DNA from: Verrucomicrobiota bacterium
Lineage (GTDB): Bacteria > Verrucomicrobiota > Verrucomicrobiia > Limisphaerales > SIBE01
Assembly: GCA_027623095.1 (NCBI GenBank)
Contig: JAQBVM010000029.1
Coordinates: 1-34,956 of the forward strand
Direction: 5' to 3'
Length of the DNA stretch: 34,956 nucleotides
The position numbers were made by a program, and so were the translations under genes. Below the pieces are notes generated by a model. The model was not told where the DNA came from. It searched no databases and saw nothing but the letters and a program-made list of their open reading frames with translations. Positions 17,097-25,952 of this stretch are shown piece after piece. How positions within the stretch are numbered: the stretch's first letter is position 1; every line of letters begins with the position of its first letter.

Positions 17097-18666
17097 TTAC
17101 GCAAACATCTTTGACAGGAACGGCATTTGCCAGAGGCAGTCGGACCGAGACCTCAAATCCCACAGGTTTCCGGTTTTGGCAGGAGACCGTTCCATGGCAT
17201 GATTCGATGCAAGTTTTTACGATGCTAAGGCCTAATCCGACGCCTCCGAAATTTCGATTCCTCGACAGCTCAGGGCGATAGAATGGATCGAAGAGCTGAT
17301 CCAAGCTCTCGGCAGGCACGCCCGGACCGGAATCTGCCACCGTAATGGCCGCCGTTCCGCTCGACTCGATGGCCGAGACCGTGATTGGTCCCGCTTCTCC
17401 GGCGTATCGTATGGCGTTTCGAATGAGATTCCCGAGTGCCCGCAACAACAGATCAGCGTCGGCTTGAATGCACAGGTTCTCATCGACATCGACACTCACG
17501 TCCGAAGGTTCGAGCGATTCTCGTTGTATCGCTTGTTCGACAATCGGACGCACCCGGACGATGCGAAGAGTGATGGCTGCGGGTTCTAGAGAGGCTTTTG
17601 AAAACGACAGCAGTTCGCTCACGAGTTGTGACATCTGCTGCACATCCTCGCGCACATCTTCGACATAGCCTTTTTGTTTCGGATCTGCCCGATGTTCAAG
17701 AATGCCAAGAGCCATCTGGATGCGCGCGATCGGGGAACAAAGCTCGTGGGCGATGTCGCCGAGAAAACGTTTCTGACCCGTTACAAATCCTGAGAGGCGA
17801 GATGCCATCTGATTGATGGCTTGCGCGAGGCGGCCCAGTTCATCTCGGCGTGTTATCTCGACCTGCGAATCAAAATGCCCCGCTGCAATCCGCTCGGTTG
17901 CGCGGGTCACTTGGGAGATGGACCGGGTGATTCCGCGAACCAACGGAATCCAGAATAAGACCGAGAAGAAGATCACGGCCGTTCCCACGACGATCCACGG
18001 AATGAAATCGAGGAATAGTCCGGCTCCGCGAATCGATGGCGACATCGCCAAGAGAGTAACCGGAATTGCCGCGAATCGTCCGCGATCCGAGACACGAATT
18101 CGAACGCCCACCCAGTATCGATCCGGACTGGATGTGTGAACCATGAATTTCGGGAATCGCACGGGACCGGTTTCATCGATTAATGACGGATCGGGGAAGG
18201 GACGTCGCGGAGGCACCGGGATTGTCTCAAGAGAATTCGTCGAGAACCTTCGGTTTCCCTCCAACGGTGGCAATCCTCCGCGTTCTCGGAGGAACCGAGG
18301 TCTCTCGGGTTGCTGCGGTCTTGGACCCCGTCGCTCGTTAATCTTCGGAGCAAGTTCCGCGGGCAGGGGAACCGATTCCCCGGCCAATTGCACGCCGTCG
18401 GCTCGAAACAGGAAGAAATGAACTTTGTGCACGCTGGTAAAGCGGGCGAGCACTTCATTCCACTCGGAACGCGGCGTTCTTCTCAAATCGAATTCGATAA
18501 GCTCGCTAACGGCCTGAATCCGATCGCCCGCCTGTCCTGCGAGCAATGAGTCCAGACCGAGCCGGAATTGAACTCTAAAGAACCCGTAAAATACCAATCC
18601 CAGAAACACCAAGTTTAGGAAGAACCAGAGCAGGATTTTTCCGTACAGTGGAAAGCTTATTCTCAT
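17062..18666 (-). CDS. Sensor histidine kinase, CpxA/EnvZ-like
   Basis: 534 residues. TM1 (about 10-30) and TM2 (about 218-241) bracket a periplasmic sensor region of about 185 residues with an Arg/Pro-rich middle. HAMP spans about 242-295. HisKA has the phospho-acceptor H307 in F-L-G-D-I-A-H-E-L. The ATPase domain shows the N box N-L-I-R-N-A-I-R (N417), D-S-G-P-G-V-P, L-F-D-P-F-Y-R and G-V-G-L-G-L-S-I-V-K. The gene starts 4 bp after the regulator's stop, so the two are co-transcribed and probably form a pair. The last residues (V-C-V-N-G-E-T-K-T-E-R-N-G-P) are encoded by DNA shared with the reductase fragment, so the original C-terminus may have been replaced when that gene decayed. Confidence 0.93.
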   Translation of the reverse strand: MRISFPLYGKILLWFFLNLVFLGLVFYGFFRVQFRLGLDSLLAGQAGDRIQAVSELIEFDLRRTPRSEWNEVLARFTSVHKVHFFLFRADGVQLAGESVPLPAELAPKINERRGPRPQQPERPRFLRERGGLPPLEGNRRFSTNSLETIPVPPRRPFPDPSLIDETGPVRFPKFMVHTSSPDRYWVGVRIRVSDRGRFAAIPVTLLAMSPSIRGAGLFLDFIPWIVVGTAVIFFSVLFWIPLVRGITRSISQVTRATERIAAGHFDSQVEITRRDELGRLAQAINQMASRLSGFVTGQKRFLGDIAHELCSPIARIQMALGILEHRADPKQKGYVEDVREDVQQMSQLVSELLSFSKASLEPAAITLRIVRVRPIVEQAIQRESLEPSDVSVDVDENLCIQADADLLLRALGNLIRNAIRYAGEAGPITVSAIESSGTAAITVADSGPGVPAESLDQLFDPFYRPELSRNRNFGGVGLGLSIVKTCIESCHGTVSCQNRKPVGFEVSVRLPLANAVPVKDVCVNGETKTERNGP

Positions 18667-18670
18667 CCGC

Positions 18671-19435
18671 TCAAAGTCGCTCGTGATCGGGATTGATCAG
18701 CATATACCCCGCGGCCCGGACGGTCCGGATGAAACGCGGTGTCTTCGGATCGTCACCCAATTTCTTTCGGATGGCGGAGATATGCACATCGATCGACCGA
18801 TCGAACACGTCGTAGTTCCGATCTCGAATCTCATCCAGCAATTGTTCCCGAGTTTTCACCCTTCCTTTCCCTCGAGCCAGGCTTGCCAGCAGATCAAATT
18901 CGACGGGAGTCAGCACCAGTGGCCGGTCGCCAAGAACGGCGGTGCGAGCGCCGAGATTGACCCGCAGGTCACCGATCTCGATCTCGGAGATCGGATCAAC
19001 GTCGAGTTTTGTGGAAGGAAGTGAGGAGCGGCGGATCACTGCTCTGAGACGGGCCAGAAGCTCGCGCGTGGAGAATGTTTTGGGCAAGTAATCGTCGGCG
19101 CCGATTTCGAGGCCCACGATTCGATCGGCCTCGTCACCGCGTGCCGTCAGCATCAGGACTGGCACATCGGACTTTCGCCGGATCTGTTTGAGTACGTCGA
19201 AGCCGTCCATTCCCGGCAGCATCACGTCAAGGATCACGGCGTTCCAAGACTCGCCCGTGGCGCTCTCAACGCCTTCAGGACCAGTGTGAACCTTTGAGAC
19301 CGCGTAGCCCATAGGCTCGAGATAGTCAGCGATCAGACGGCAAAGTTTCTGATCGTCGTCGATGACGAGGACGCGCGTGGCTGACGGGTCGCCTGCGCCC
19401 GAGTTTGAGATTTCGATTGATCCGGAGAGTTTCAT
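18671..19435 (-). CDS. OmpR/PhoB-family response regulator
   Basis: The frame opens at 19495; I start at the ATG at 19435, giving 254 residues. In long-frame numbering the acidic cluster is D46-D48, the phospho-acceptor is D90 (I-L-D-V-M-L-P-G-M-D-G), the switch Thr is T117 and the conserved Lys is K139. The residue after that Lys is Thr (L-P-K-T-F) where nearly all relatives have Pro. The C-terminal winged helix (about 170-265) includes L-T-P-V-E-F-D-L-L and the recognition helix R-S-I-D-V-H-I-S-A-I-R-K-K-L. The partner kinase follows after 4 bp. The Gly/Arg-rich exported protein is divergent, and the shared spacer has TTAAC repeats that could be its binding sites. Confidence 0.93.
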   Translation of the reverse strand: MKLSGSIEISNSGAGDPSATRVLVIDDDQKLCRLIADYLEPMGYAVSKVHTGPEGVESATGESWNAVILDVMLPGMDGFDVLKQIRRKSDVPVLMLTARGDEADRIVGLEIGADDYLPKTFSTRELLARLRAVIRRSSLPSTKLDVDPISEIEIGDLRVNLGARTAVLGDRPLVLTPVEFDLLASLARGKGRVKTREQLLDEIRDRNYDVFDRSIDVHISAIRKKLGDDPKTPRFIRTVRAAGYMLINPDHERL

Positions 19436-19558
19436 CGGATTAGGCGGTTCCGCAGTCTCAATGTGTGTCAGAATGAGATTTGCGAGCGAGCCCAATTGAG
19501 TCTTTCGCGTCGAACGTTATCAGCATACCCTGCCCAATGCCTCAAGTTTTACACTTCC

Positions 19559-19596
19559 TTAACAATTCTCACGCCTATTCCATACGTTAACTTAAC
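19559..19596. promoter_or_regulatory. TTAAC repeats in the divergent promoter region
   Basis: TTAAC occurs at 19559-19563 and as a tandem pair at 19587-19596. The tandem pair makes the odd palindrome GTTAA-C-TTAAC (19586-19596). The site lies between the two-component operon and the divergent exported protein. Direct repeats about 5 bp apart are what OmpR-family regulators usually bind, so this may be an autoregulatory site. That role is an inference. Confidence 0.3.
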
Positions 19597-19809
19597 ACTT
19601 GCGGCGTCTGATCATTATGAAGTCTGGAACTGGACACCAAAAAATGATATGAATACGAACACTGGATTTTCCCGCACAACGAGTGAAACTTCGGTTCGGT
19701 ATTCGGCCAGATACAGTCCACTCCCGTCGCCTCCGCAATCGGACCGAAGCGGATGGTTGATCCTGTGGGTGGAGAATAAACAAAAACCATAAGAGAAGGA
19801 AAAAAACAT

Positions 19810-21009
19810 ATGATAACAGCAGGAGTAAAACTCATTGCGTTGATAGTTGCTCTTTCGGCATCCAACATGATTGCGCAGGAAGATGGCGACAGGGCGCGCC
19901 GCGGAGACGGGCCGCCACCACGACAGCAAGCGGAGCGAGAGCGCTCGAATCAAGGAAGTGAACGTGAAGTCGAGAATCGAGTTCGGGAACGAGTCCGCGT
20001 TAGAGAAGAAGCTGAACAGGGTCCTAGGAACCGTGTGGCTCCTCCGGAAAGACAGAATCGCCAGCGCCCATCCCAAGCGGAATTGAGCCGTGATTCCGAG
20101 AGGCAGGGTCCCGCATTGCGTCGAGGCGCTCCCGGAGGACGCCCCCCGTACGGAGGGATAAACAGAAATGGCCGGGCGGATCGCGATCCGGGAGTCGGTC
20201 CAGGTGAATCGCGGCGGGGTTTCGGACCAGTTGGCGGCCGGCCAGGATTTGGCCGGAGGTTCGCTCCTGTGCAGAATTCCCGATTCGCGCCGATGCAGAG
20301 ATCGAATCCGATCGAAGAGGCCTATCAAAAAGGATTCCGCGACGGATTTCGGGAGGCCAACTCTGGTCCGTCGCGCGGCCCAGTTGGTCGAGGATTCGGA
20401 GGTCCGCGGGTTGGTCCGGGCTTTCGGAATCAGTTGGGCGGTTTCGGCGGCGGGCAGGGCAGAGCGATGGGTCCTATCGGACAGGCACGATTCGGTGGCG
20501 GCGGACGCGGTCCCGCGCAGAATGACGATGGTTCGGTCAGCCGCGGCGCGGATGGGGCTGCTCGGGGCCCGGGTTCCCAGGATCCTAGGTTCCAAGACAA
20601 TCAGCCGGGAGAACCGCGCGGGCCGGGCGAGGGGAACAATCCCGCTCCCGGAATGGATAATGAACGGCGTGGGCCCGGCGGACCCGGAGGAATCAATCGC
20701 GGTCGTGGCATGGGACCCGGCCCATTTGGACCGGGAATGGGCGGCCCTGGTCCTGGCCCTGGGCGTCAGGGCAACGGACCTGGCCCAAAGTTTGGCCGGA
20801 ACCAAGAGAATAACGGGGAAGGCTTCCGGGATGGTGGCCAGCCTCAATTGAATGACCGCGGGACGAACGCGCCCGGCAACCAAGGCCGGTTCGGCCGGCC
20901 GGAACCACAGGGAAATCAACGAGGACCGGGTGCTCGCCGCCCTCAGCCTGACGATGATCGGGACGAGCACGAAAATCGTTCGGAGCGTTCTGAGTCTTCC
21001 GAACAATAG
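19810..21009 (+). CDS. Exported low-complexity Gly/Pro/Arg/Asn-rich protein
   Basis: 399 residues; ATG with an AGAAGGA site about 9 bases before it. A signal peptide (L-I-A-L-I-V-A-L-S-A-S-N-M-I-A-Q) is followed by a charged segment rich in Arg, Gln and Glu. A Gly/Pro/Arg/Phe-rich tract then runs almost to the end and closes with an acidic/basic tail (D-D-D-R-D-E-H-E-N-R-S-E-R). It is almost certainly disordered. One island, Y-Q-K-G-F-R-D-G-F-R-E-A (about residues 171-182), stands out as possibly ordered. An antisense frame of 465 codons is a by-product of base composition. Divergent position beside a Cpx-like system and a strong terminator after it suggest an envelope or stress protein; no family is recognised. 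Confidence 0.75.
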   Translation: MITAGVKLIALIVALSASNMIAQEDGDRARRGDGPPPRQQAERERSNQGSEREVENRVRERVRVREEAEQGPRNRVAPPERQNRQRPSQAELSRDSERQGPALRRGAPGGRPPYGGINRNGRADRDPGVGPGESRRGFGPVGGRPGFGRRFAPVQNSRFAPMQRSNPIEEAYQKGFRDGFREANSGPSRGPVGRGFGGPRVGPGFRNQLGGFGGGQGRAMGPIGQARFGGGGRGPAQNDDGSVSRGADGAARGPGSQDPRFQDNQPGEPRGPGEGNNPAPGMDNERRGPGGPGGINRGRGMGPGPFGPGMGGPGPGPGRQGNGPGPKFGRNQENNGEGFRDGGQPQLNDRGTNAPGNQGRFGRPEPQGNQRGPGARRPQPDDDRDEHENRSERSESSEQ

Positions 21010-21037
21010 CAACGACGATAATAGGACTGCCGAAAAG

Positions 21038-21102
21038 GCCTCCCGCTGGCTGCGTTTTCGAAAGCTTGAGCTTTCGAACCGGGCTGGATGGGAGGCTTTT
21101 TT
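21038..21102 (+). terminator. Intrinsic terminator after the Gly/Arg-rich protein gene
   Basis: Outer stem GCCTCCC (21038-21044) pairs with GGGAGGC (21090-21096), followed by six T. Inside is a second perfect stem, TCGAAAGC-TTGA-GCTTTCGA (21058-21077). The two-tier hairpin sits 29 bp after the stop codon. Confidence 0.85.
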
Positions 21103-21157
21103 GGTTTTCTCGGGTTTCGTGGATAACGCCCCAAACGCGAACGACGCTTAGAGAAAC

Positions 21158-21787
21158 GTGAGGCCTATCCCATTCCAGAAGGGTCCAACGAGGGCCATGT
21201 GTCTTCGTTCGAAGGCTTCGGAAGCGGTTGGGAAGGCAGATTTTCGAATCGAACAAATCAACGAGGCTTCGACTGGTCTCTGGGACGGTGAACGGCCTGT
21301 GCTGGTTTACAATCACCGAAAGATTTCTAATCCGAACGCTCCGCTTGTTTTGTTCACGATCGTTTTGGCTGCAAAGTGTGGTCCTGCTCCGGTGGCGCAA
21401 GTATCTGCTCCAAAAACTTCCGCGATAGTGCGCGCCGCAGTCGGTGGAGCCGATTCTGTAAAGCCAAAATCCGAGGTCCGCATTCCGATGTCTTTACGGA
21501 AGGCCTCGGACGCAGTCCAGTTGGTCGAGGCCGGGTTTGACGATGCCGAAAAGCGGAAGTTCGCTCTGGTATCCGTGGAATGGCGCGCTGCAGACCAATT
21601 CAATGCGCCTATTATTAGGCTCCTACCGCAATCGTCAATAAAGTCGCCTCACGACCCTTTGATGCTTGGCGCATATCTGAATGAGGGCGCGCCTGAACCG
21701 CAGCTTCTTTTTCATCGGATTGAGGAGAGGAGCGCGGAGGCGGGTAATCCCAGGAGAGTAACTAAGGATCAATGGTGCAACTCGTAA
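21158..21787 (+). pseudogene. Doubtful ORF with a possible DUF6807 scar
   Basis: The frame is open for 209 codons from a GTG, but there is no ribosome-binding site and the translation looks poorly folded. One stretch, L-W-D-G-E-R-P-V-L-V-Y-N-H-R-K-I-S (about residues 41-57), resembles the start of DUF6807 (PmoA-like) proteins, which usually have a block of the type 'DGxRPVLVYNHG'. The match ends soon after and the rest is not recognisable. I read this as a decayed gene, or chance plus a short scar, and would not treat the whole frame as a protein. Confidence 0.3.
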
Positions 21788-21849
21788 GATTTCAGAGCAA
21801 CTCACCCTAGTTGCTTGGCGATTGCACACAGGAGCATAAAGACCCACTG

Positions 21850-22980
21850 CTACTCCTTGAGAAAATGCTCAAAGAACGAGTAGATCTGGTCATTGGACTC
21901 AACCGTGGGGGAATGCGCTTTCCGATTGGTCATTGCCACTCGATTCGTGTAACCGAGCAACCGATTGACCGCCACGGAGTGGTTCAATGCGCGCCAGCGT
22001 TCAGGCTGATCCTCGGAGCCTCCCGAGACCAGAAACGGTCTGGGCGCCATCAGCGCGTGAACTTCGTGCAAATCAAATCCAGCCTCAACCAAAGTTCGAT
22101 ACGCGCCGGTACGAGGATTCGTCTCCGTTGGAAGCCCCGGTTTGCGAGCCGCGTGAGCGTCTAGTCCCAAATACCACGGCTCCCAGTAATTGACGTTGGG
22201 CCGGAGTTCGTCGAACACAATTCCCGGATCGGACCACACTGCGCAGGCGTATTTCTCATAAAAGCAGGAGCCGAACATCGCCCACTTTCCCCCATAAGAA
22301 TGGCCAACAATTCCGATCCGGCGGGAATCCACGTTTGGCAGATTCGCCAATAGATTGTAACAGTTCGCGGCCACATACCCGAGAAATGCCAAGGGTTGGC
22401 ACACGGCCTCCCCGATCTCAGGCTTCCTGGCGTCGCCGCCGGGCGATCCGATCGATAATGTGACAAACCCGCGCCTGGCAAGTTGATACCCGAAATCGCG
22501 CAGCTCCCCGTTTTTTCCAATGCTCGTTTCAGGCTCATAAAACGGCACCACAATCGCCGGAAATGGACCATCGCCGCCCGGAATCAACAAGTAGCCCGCC
22601 TCGTGTTGTCCACGGGCAATCTCAACACGCACACGATGCTGAACAAAATTCTCGCGAGCCTCTACTTCAAGATACTCAACGCGCGGTTGCTCAATCAGGG
22701 CAGGCCACTGTGCCACGATCTTGTTCCATCCCGAAAGGATTTCGCTTCGGCGCCGTTGCCAATTATCCGCCGATCGAACGGAAGTTCCATCATCGAACAC
22801 CAGCGGCGATTTATACTTGCCGTAATCGCCAAAGTACTCGGCAGGCGGCGAGAAAAACGGCGCAATCTGACTCCATCGCGCGGCTCGATCGAGTGCCGCT
22901 CCTCGCGCATCAATCAACAACGATGGCAATAAAGTCGCCGATACAAATGTCCAAACCGCGTAATATCCACGAGATGTCAT
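21850..22980 (-). CDS. Exported alpha/beta hydrolase (acetyl-xylan-esterase/Abhydrolase type)
   Basis: The frame opens at 23016; the ATG at 22980 gives 376 residues and places a signal-like segment (V-W-T-F-V-S-A-T-L-L-P-S-L-L) at the start. The nucleophile elbow is G-H-S-Y-G-G (Ser240 in long-frame numbering). A likely acid lies in the S-G-G-S-E-D loop (about 331-336), and the catalytic His is probably His368 in R-K-A-H-S-P. The region before the elbow (G-F-V-T-L-S-I-G-S-P-G-G-D) fits large alpha/beta esterases such as carbohydrate esterase-like or dienelactone-type enzymes. It probably deacylates a polysaccharide or aryl ester outside the cytoplasm; the substrate is not determinable. It is flanked by intergenic repeats and stands alone. 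Confidence 0.85.
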   Translation of the reverse strand: MTSRGYYAVWTFVSATLLPSLLIDARGAALDRAARWSQIAPFFSPPAEYFGDYGKYKSPLVFDDGTSVRSADNWQRRRSEILSGWNKIVAQWPALIEQPRVEYLEVEARENFVQHRVRVEIARGQHEAGYLLIPGGDGPFPAIVVPFYEPETSIGKNGELRDFGYQLARRGFVTLSIGSPGGDARKPEIGEAVCQPLAFLGYVAANCYNLLANLPNVDSRRIGIVGHSYGGKWAMFGSCFYEKYACAVWSDPGIVFDELRPNVNYWEPWYLGLDAHAARKPGLPTETNPRTGAYRTLVEAGFDLHEVHALMAPRPFLVSGGSEDQPERWRALNHSVAVNRLLGYTNRVAMTNRKAHSPTVESNDQIYSFFEHFLKE

Positions 22981-23087
22981 AGGCGCATTGTGCGAGGCCA
23001 ATGAAACGAGCGTCAACTACTTTGAAACTGCCACTTTATTCGTTTCGTGTGAGTATACCGATTCACGGCGCGCTCTTCATTTTCTGT

Positions 23088-23156
23088 GGGAGGGTGAGAC
23101 TCCAGTCGAACCCATTCTTTGGGGAGTCCAGGGTTCGGCGGGAGCCGCACCCTCCC
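23088..23156. repeat. REP-like palindromic repeat, copy 2
   Basis: 69-bp imperfect hairpin: left GGGAGGGTGAGACTCCAG, right CGGGAGCCGCACCCTCCC. The internal GTCGAACCC and GGTTCGGCGGGAG can extend the stem. It matches the reverse complement of 13537-13605. It lies upstream of the alpha/beta hydrolase in a stretch (22981-23394) that otherwise holds no gene I can support. Confidence 0.75.
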
Positions 23157-23394
23157 ATCTTCCCGTAACCGCGGGGATCAAGGTCGCGAGGCTCAATGGT
23201 CCTAAACGGGTCAAAGACTCCGAATCAGACTCTTCAATCGCGTCAACTGCTTTGAACGTGTCATTTTATCTGGCGTCGGTATAATCAAGGCGAAGGATTT
23301 CCGCATCGTGACCGAGCCCGAAAAAGACATCTGCCAAGAATGTGACATGCGCTCCTTTTGCACAGACGACGGAGTGTTGGCGGGGAAGAATTAG

Positions 23395-23806
23395 CTATCG
23401 TATCAATTCGACGACGGTGGTCACCCCGAATGCTGGTTGAATACGGACTTGCCGAGCTTCGGTCTGGCGTTCACCCTTGGGGTGAATGATGCGCGTTGAC
23501 GGTGCCTGGTCAGCAAACACGACGAAACGCCTCGCAAACCGGACGGTGGCCTTGATTGGTCTCGCATTGCCAAAGTCAAAGTCATTGATCCAGCATGATG
23601 GTCTGGTTAATGTCACGCAACTCAACCAACTCCAGCGCCGCTTCCGCTTCAACGAATGCAAGAGCCAGATTGTCCCGCTGCACACGAGGGGCAAAGCGCT
23701 CACGACGGCTCTGGTCGAAGCTTCCGGTTGATGAAGGGTCCGCAAGAGTGATGCTGAACAAATTATTCTGCTTCGTGGCAGAAATGAGAACCGCTTTTTG
23801 ACTCGT
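23395..23806 (-). pseudogene. Decayed coding sequence of unknown identity
   Basis: Directly after the lipoprotein stop (23807-23809) the same frame stays open for 74 codons to a TGA at 23582-23584. Its translation looks protein-like, with I-S-A-T-K-Q-N-N-L-F-S-I-T-L and L-A-L-A-F-V-E-A-E-A-A-L-E-L. From there a second frame, N-D-F-D-F-G-N-A-R-P-I-K-A-T-V-R-F and onward, continues with protein-like sequence to a stop at 23395, ending G-V-T-T-V-V-E-L-I-R. One gene with a single frameshift would explain both. There is no convincing start or family. Chance cannot be excluded. Confidence 0.3.
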
Positions 23807-25186
23807 TTAGGACTTACCTCGGACGCGGTCCTGCACTTCCAGTCCGCACGAGATTTGTGTCGAATCCCGATCGAGATGCGGCGGGCCTGGGACGAGCACG
23901 GTACGTTTAGCGGTTGTTGCTTCCACGAGTTCGAGAGGAAACGGAGGCGATAGTATTCGACCGCTCCAGAACCCAAAGCTTCGCCAATCAGAACTGTCCT
24001 GTCCCTTCCAATACTTCGGTTTCGTCTTTGGAATCGCAAGTTCGAGTGCGCAATCGTACGTTCCTTGGACCATCCGGTCCCGCAATCGAACGAGCCGAAA
24101 TGAAACGTCCCACGGTCCTATTTTCCGACCATCCAGTAATTCGGCATTTTGTCCTTGGTCGAGAGACCAAATGCCAAAACTGTCTTCGATGTCCAAAACC
24201 AAATGCAGGTTCGTCAAACGGTTGGTCATGTGGAGTCTTAGGGACTCTTGAATCCTGAATGCATTAAGACGCGTTACTCCCACCGGAAGCCTCCATGGCA
24301 CAGACTGCGCCGTCACGTGAATATTGAGAGGCATTCCCATCTCGATTCGATTGGTTTCCGCAACCGCTTGGCACTCCAAACCAGGATCGGCACGGAATGT
24401 GGCGTCGAATCGAGCGCGATCATCGTCTGCGGCGGACGCCAACTCCAAATCAACAAATGCCTTCCGGCTTGGATCGATCTCGCGAACAGCCCAAGCTGTC
24501 GATTCACGCACGGTTTGGTCGTGATCTCGCAGAAAAGGCAGCAAACTTGAGACGATAACCCCGGCACGTTCACCGAATCTTCCCAACCCCACGATCATTC
24601 GCCGTCGGGTTTCGTGATCTTTCTCGGTTTCCATGACATCAACTAATCGGGGAATGACGTGACCCGGGTCCGAGCCGATGCTTCCCAAGGACAGAGCCGC
24701 CCCTCCGCGTACCAGAGTTGTGTCGTTGAGCGCCTCAAGCAAATAAGGAACGGCCTCATTGGCCGCGGGACCGATACCGCCAAGAATGAGCGCCGACCAG
24801 AACCGGACATTCCAATCCTCCGCATTGAGCAACTCGATCAGTTCCGGAACCGCGGGGCTTGCCGCCGGTCCCGTTCGGCTCAGGACGAATGCGGCGTTAT
24901 CCCGCATCCATGAATCACGCCCGCTGTTGCCGCCCCGGCGCATCGCATCCAGCAGATCTGGAATTGCTCGCGCACCGAGTGCTACCAGAGCCTTGAAGGC
25001 GGGATGGTTGAGATTGTGTGACTCGGAATAGCCGACATCCTCTCCCCAAGCCATCAATAGATCGCGAGTGGTTAATCTTTGCGATTTTATATCCACAGGA
25101 TCCTCTGGATATCGAAGGCAGCCAATCGTCAGCAACGCGAAGAGCGCGAAGCAAATCAGTCCGGTTTTAATGATTGATTCGATCAA
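23807..25186 (-). CDS. HEAT-repeat lipoprotein
   Basis: 459 residues. The N-terminus is a lipoprotein signal: a hydrophobic run ending L-T-I-G-C (Cys23), although Thr at -3 is not the usual residue. At least four HEAT/PBS-like repeats follow (about 60-235), e.g. R-D-N-A-A-F-V-L-S-R-T-G-P-A-A and V-R-F-W-S-A-L-I-L-G-G-I-G-P-A-A, with alternating Arg/Ala/Gly spacing. The C-terminal half (about 260-459) is beta-rich and unassigned. HEAT solenoids bind proteins; anchored at the membrane it could scaffold an envelope complex. No partner is evident nearby. The frame remains open beyond the stop (see 23395-23806). Confidence 0.82.
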   Translation of the reverse strand: MIESIIKTGLICFALFALLTIGCLRYPEDPVDIKSQRLTTRDLLMAWGEDVGYSESHNLNHPAFKALVALGARAIPDLLDAMRRGGNSGRDSWMRDNAAFVLSRTGPAASPAVPELIELLNAEDWNVRFWSALILGGIGPAANEAVPYLLEALNDTTLVRGGAALSLGSIGSDPGHVIPRLVDVMETEKDHETRRRMIVGLGRFGERAGVIVSSLLPFLRDHDQTVRESTAWAVREIDPSRKAFVDLELASAADDDRARFDATFRADPGLECQAVAETNRIEMGMPLNIHVTAQSVPWRLPVGVTRLNAFRIQESLRLHMTNRLTNLHLVLDIEDSFGIWSLDQGQNAELLDGRKIGPWDVSFRLVRLRDRMVQGTYDCALELAIPKTKPKYWKGQDSSDWRSFGFWSGRILSPPFPLELVEATTAKRTVLVPGPPHLDRDSTQISCGLEVQDRVRGKS

Positions 25187-25257
25187 GATTGGACGCGGGA
25201 TTGGCTGTCGGCGTTCAATCCATCATTGCGAATTCGTTTCCAAGATTGTGATCGCGT

Positions 25258-25274
25258 CCCGCAGGGACTGCGGG
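25258..25274. repeat. Short GC-rich palindrome
   Basis: CCCGCA-GGGAC-TGCGGG, a 6-bp stem with a 5-base loop. It lies in the 190-bp gap upstream of the HEAT lipoprotein and before the VOC remnant, where no gene is seen. The flanking sequence resembles REP-like repeats, but no second copy of this exact palindrome was seen. Confidence 0.35.
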
Positions 25275-25379
25275 TGCCACCCAAGGTTCACGGCACTGAT
25301 TCGCAACCAAATTTTTGGATGTGAGGCCTCTCCATGAACCGGACTTCTTCCTCCGCACGAAAGAAGCGGAAAAGTTTCC

Positions 25380-25784
25380 TTCGCCTATTATCAGAAAGCC
25401 TTTGGTGCAACGGAATTCATGCGCATGCCCGGATCGGACGGCAAGATCATGCACGCCGAGGTGCGCATCAACGGCGCGCCCGTGATGCTCGCCGATGAAT
25501 TTCCTGAAATGGGTGCGAGCAGTCCTCAAAGTGTCGGGGGAACTCCAGTATTCTTGATGGTCTATGTCGAAGATGTGGACGCCGTCTTCGCGCAGGCGAT
25601 AGACGCGGGCGGCGAGATGGTCCGGCCGGTCCAGGACCAGTTTTATGGCGACCGGTCCGGCACGTTGTCTGATCCCTTCGGCCACCTTTGGACATTGGCC
25701 ACGCACATGGAAGATTTGTCCTCAGAAGAAATCGGAAAGCGAATGGCTGCGATGGGCGGCAAAGGCGATTGCTCCCAAGGATAG
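25380..25784 (+). pseudogene. VOC/PhnB-like glyoxalase-fold protein, 5'-truncated
   Basis: The readable frame starts F-A-Y-Y-Q-K-A-F-G-A-T-E-F and runs through M-H-A-E-V-R-I-N-G, M-L-A-D-E-F-P-E-M-G, V-Y-V-E-D-V-D-A, D-R-S-G-T-L-S-D-P-F-G-H-L-W and T-H-M-E-D-L. These match the PhnB-like VOC family almost to its end. The family's first 30 or so residues (the T-V-T-P-Y-L strand that opens the fold) are missing. Upstream the frame is closed by a TGA near 25333 without any start codon, and the other two frames do not supply the block. An internal ATG at 25419 would give 121 residues lacking the first beta-alpha unit. It is probably a dead gene. Confidence 0.72.
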
Positions 25785-25952
25785 GCGAGAGGCACGGATC
25801 GGCTATGCGAGCGATACTCGATTCCCGAGCCTGCGACACATTGTTTCACCGCTCAACGCAGCGAGGACAGCCCGACGGGTCCGTCCCTGCCGTCTCAAAT
25901 GCCTTACTGTCACGATTGACCGTGAAATATCCGGGCTCGTGGCGGTGTTCTA

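Noticed and set aside
19615..21012. 465-codon open frame antisense to the Gly/Arg-rich gene
   Set aside because: Ser/Arg/Ala-rich translation without domains. It mirrors the low-complexity gene, which has the ribosome-binding site, signal peptide and terminator.
23204..23394. Plus-strand frame ending in a Cys-containing stretch (D-I-C-Q-E-C-D-M-R-S-F-C)
   Set aside because: Only a GTG 28 codons before the stop could start it, with no ribosome-binding site or known family; too short to support.
25215..25706. 163-codon antisense frame over the VOC remnant
   Set aside because: The plus strand carries the VOC signature; the antisense frame has no family features.
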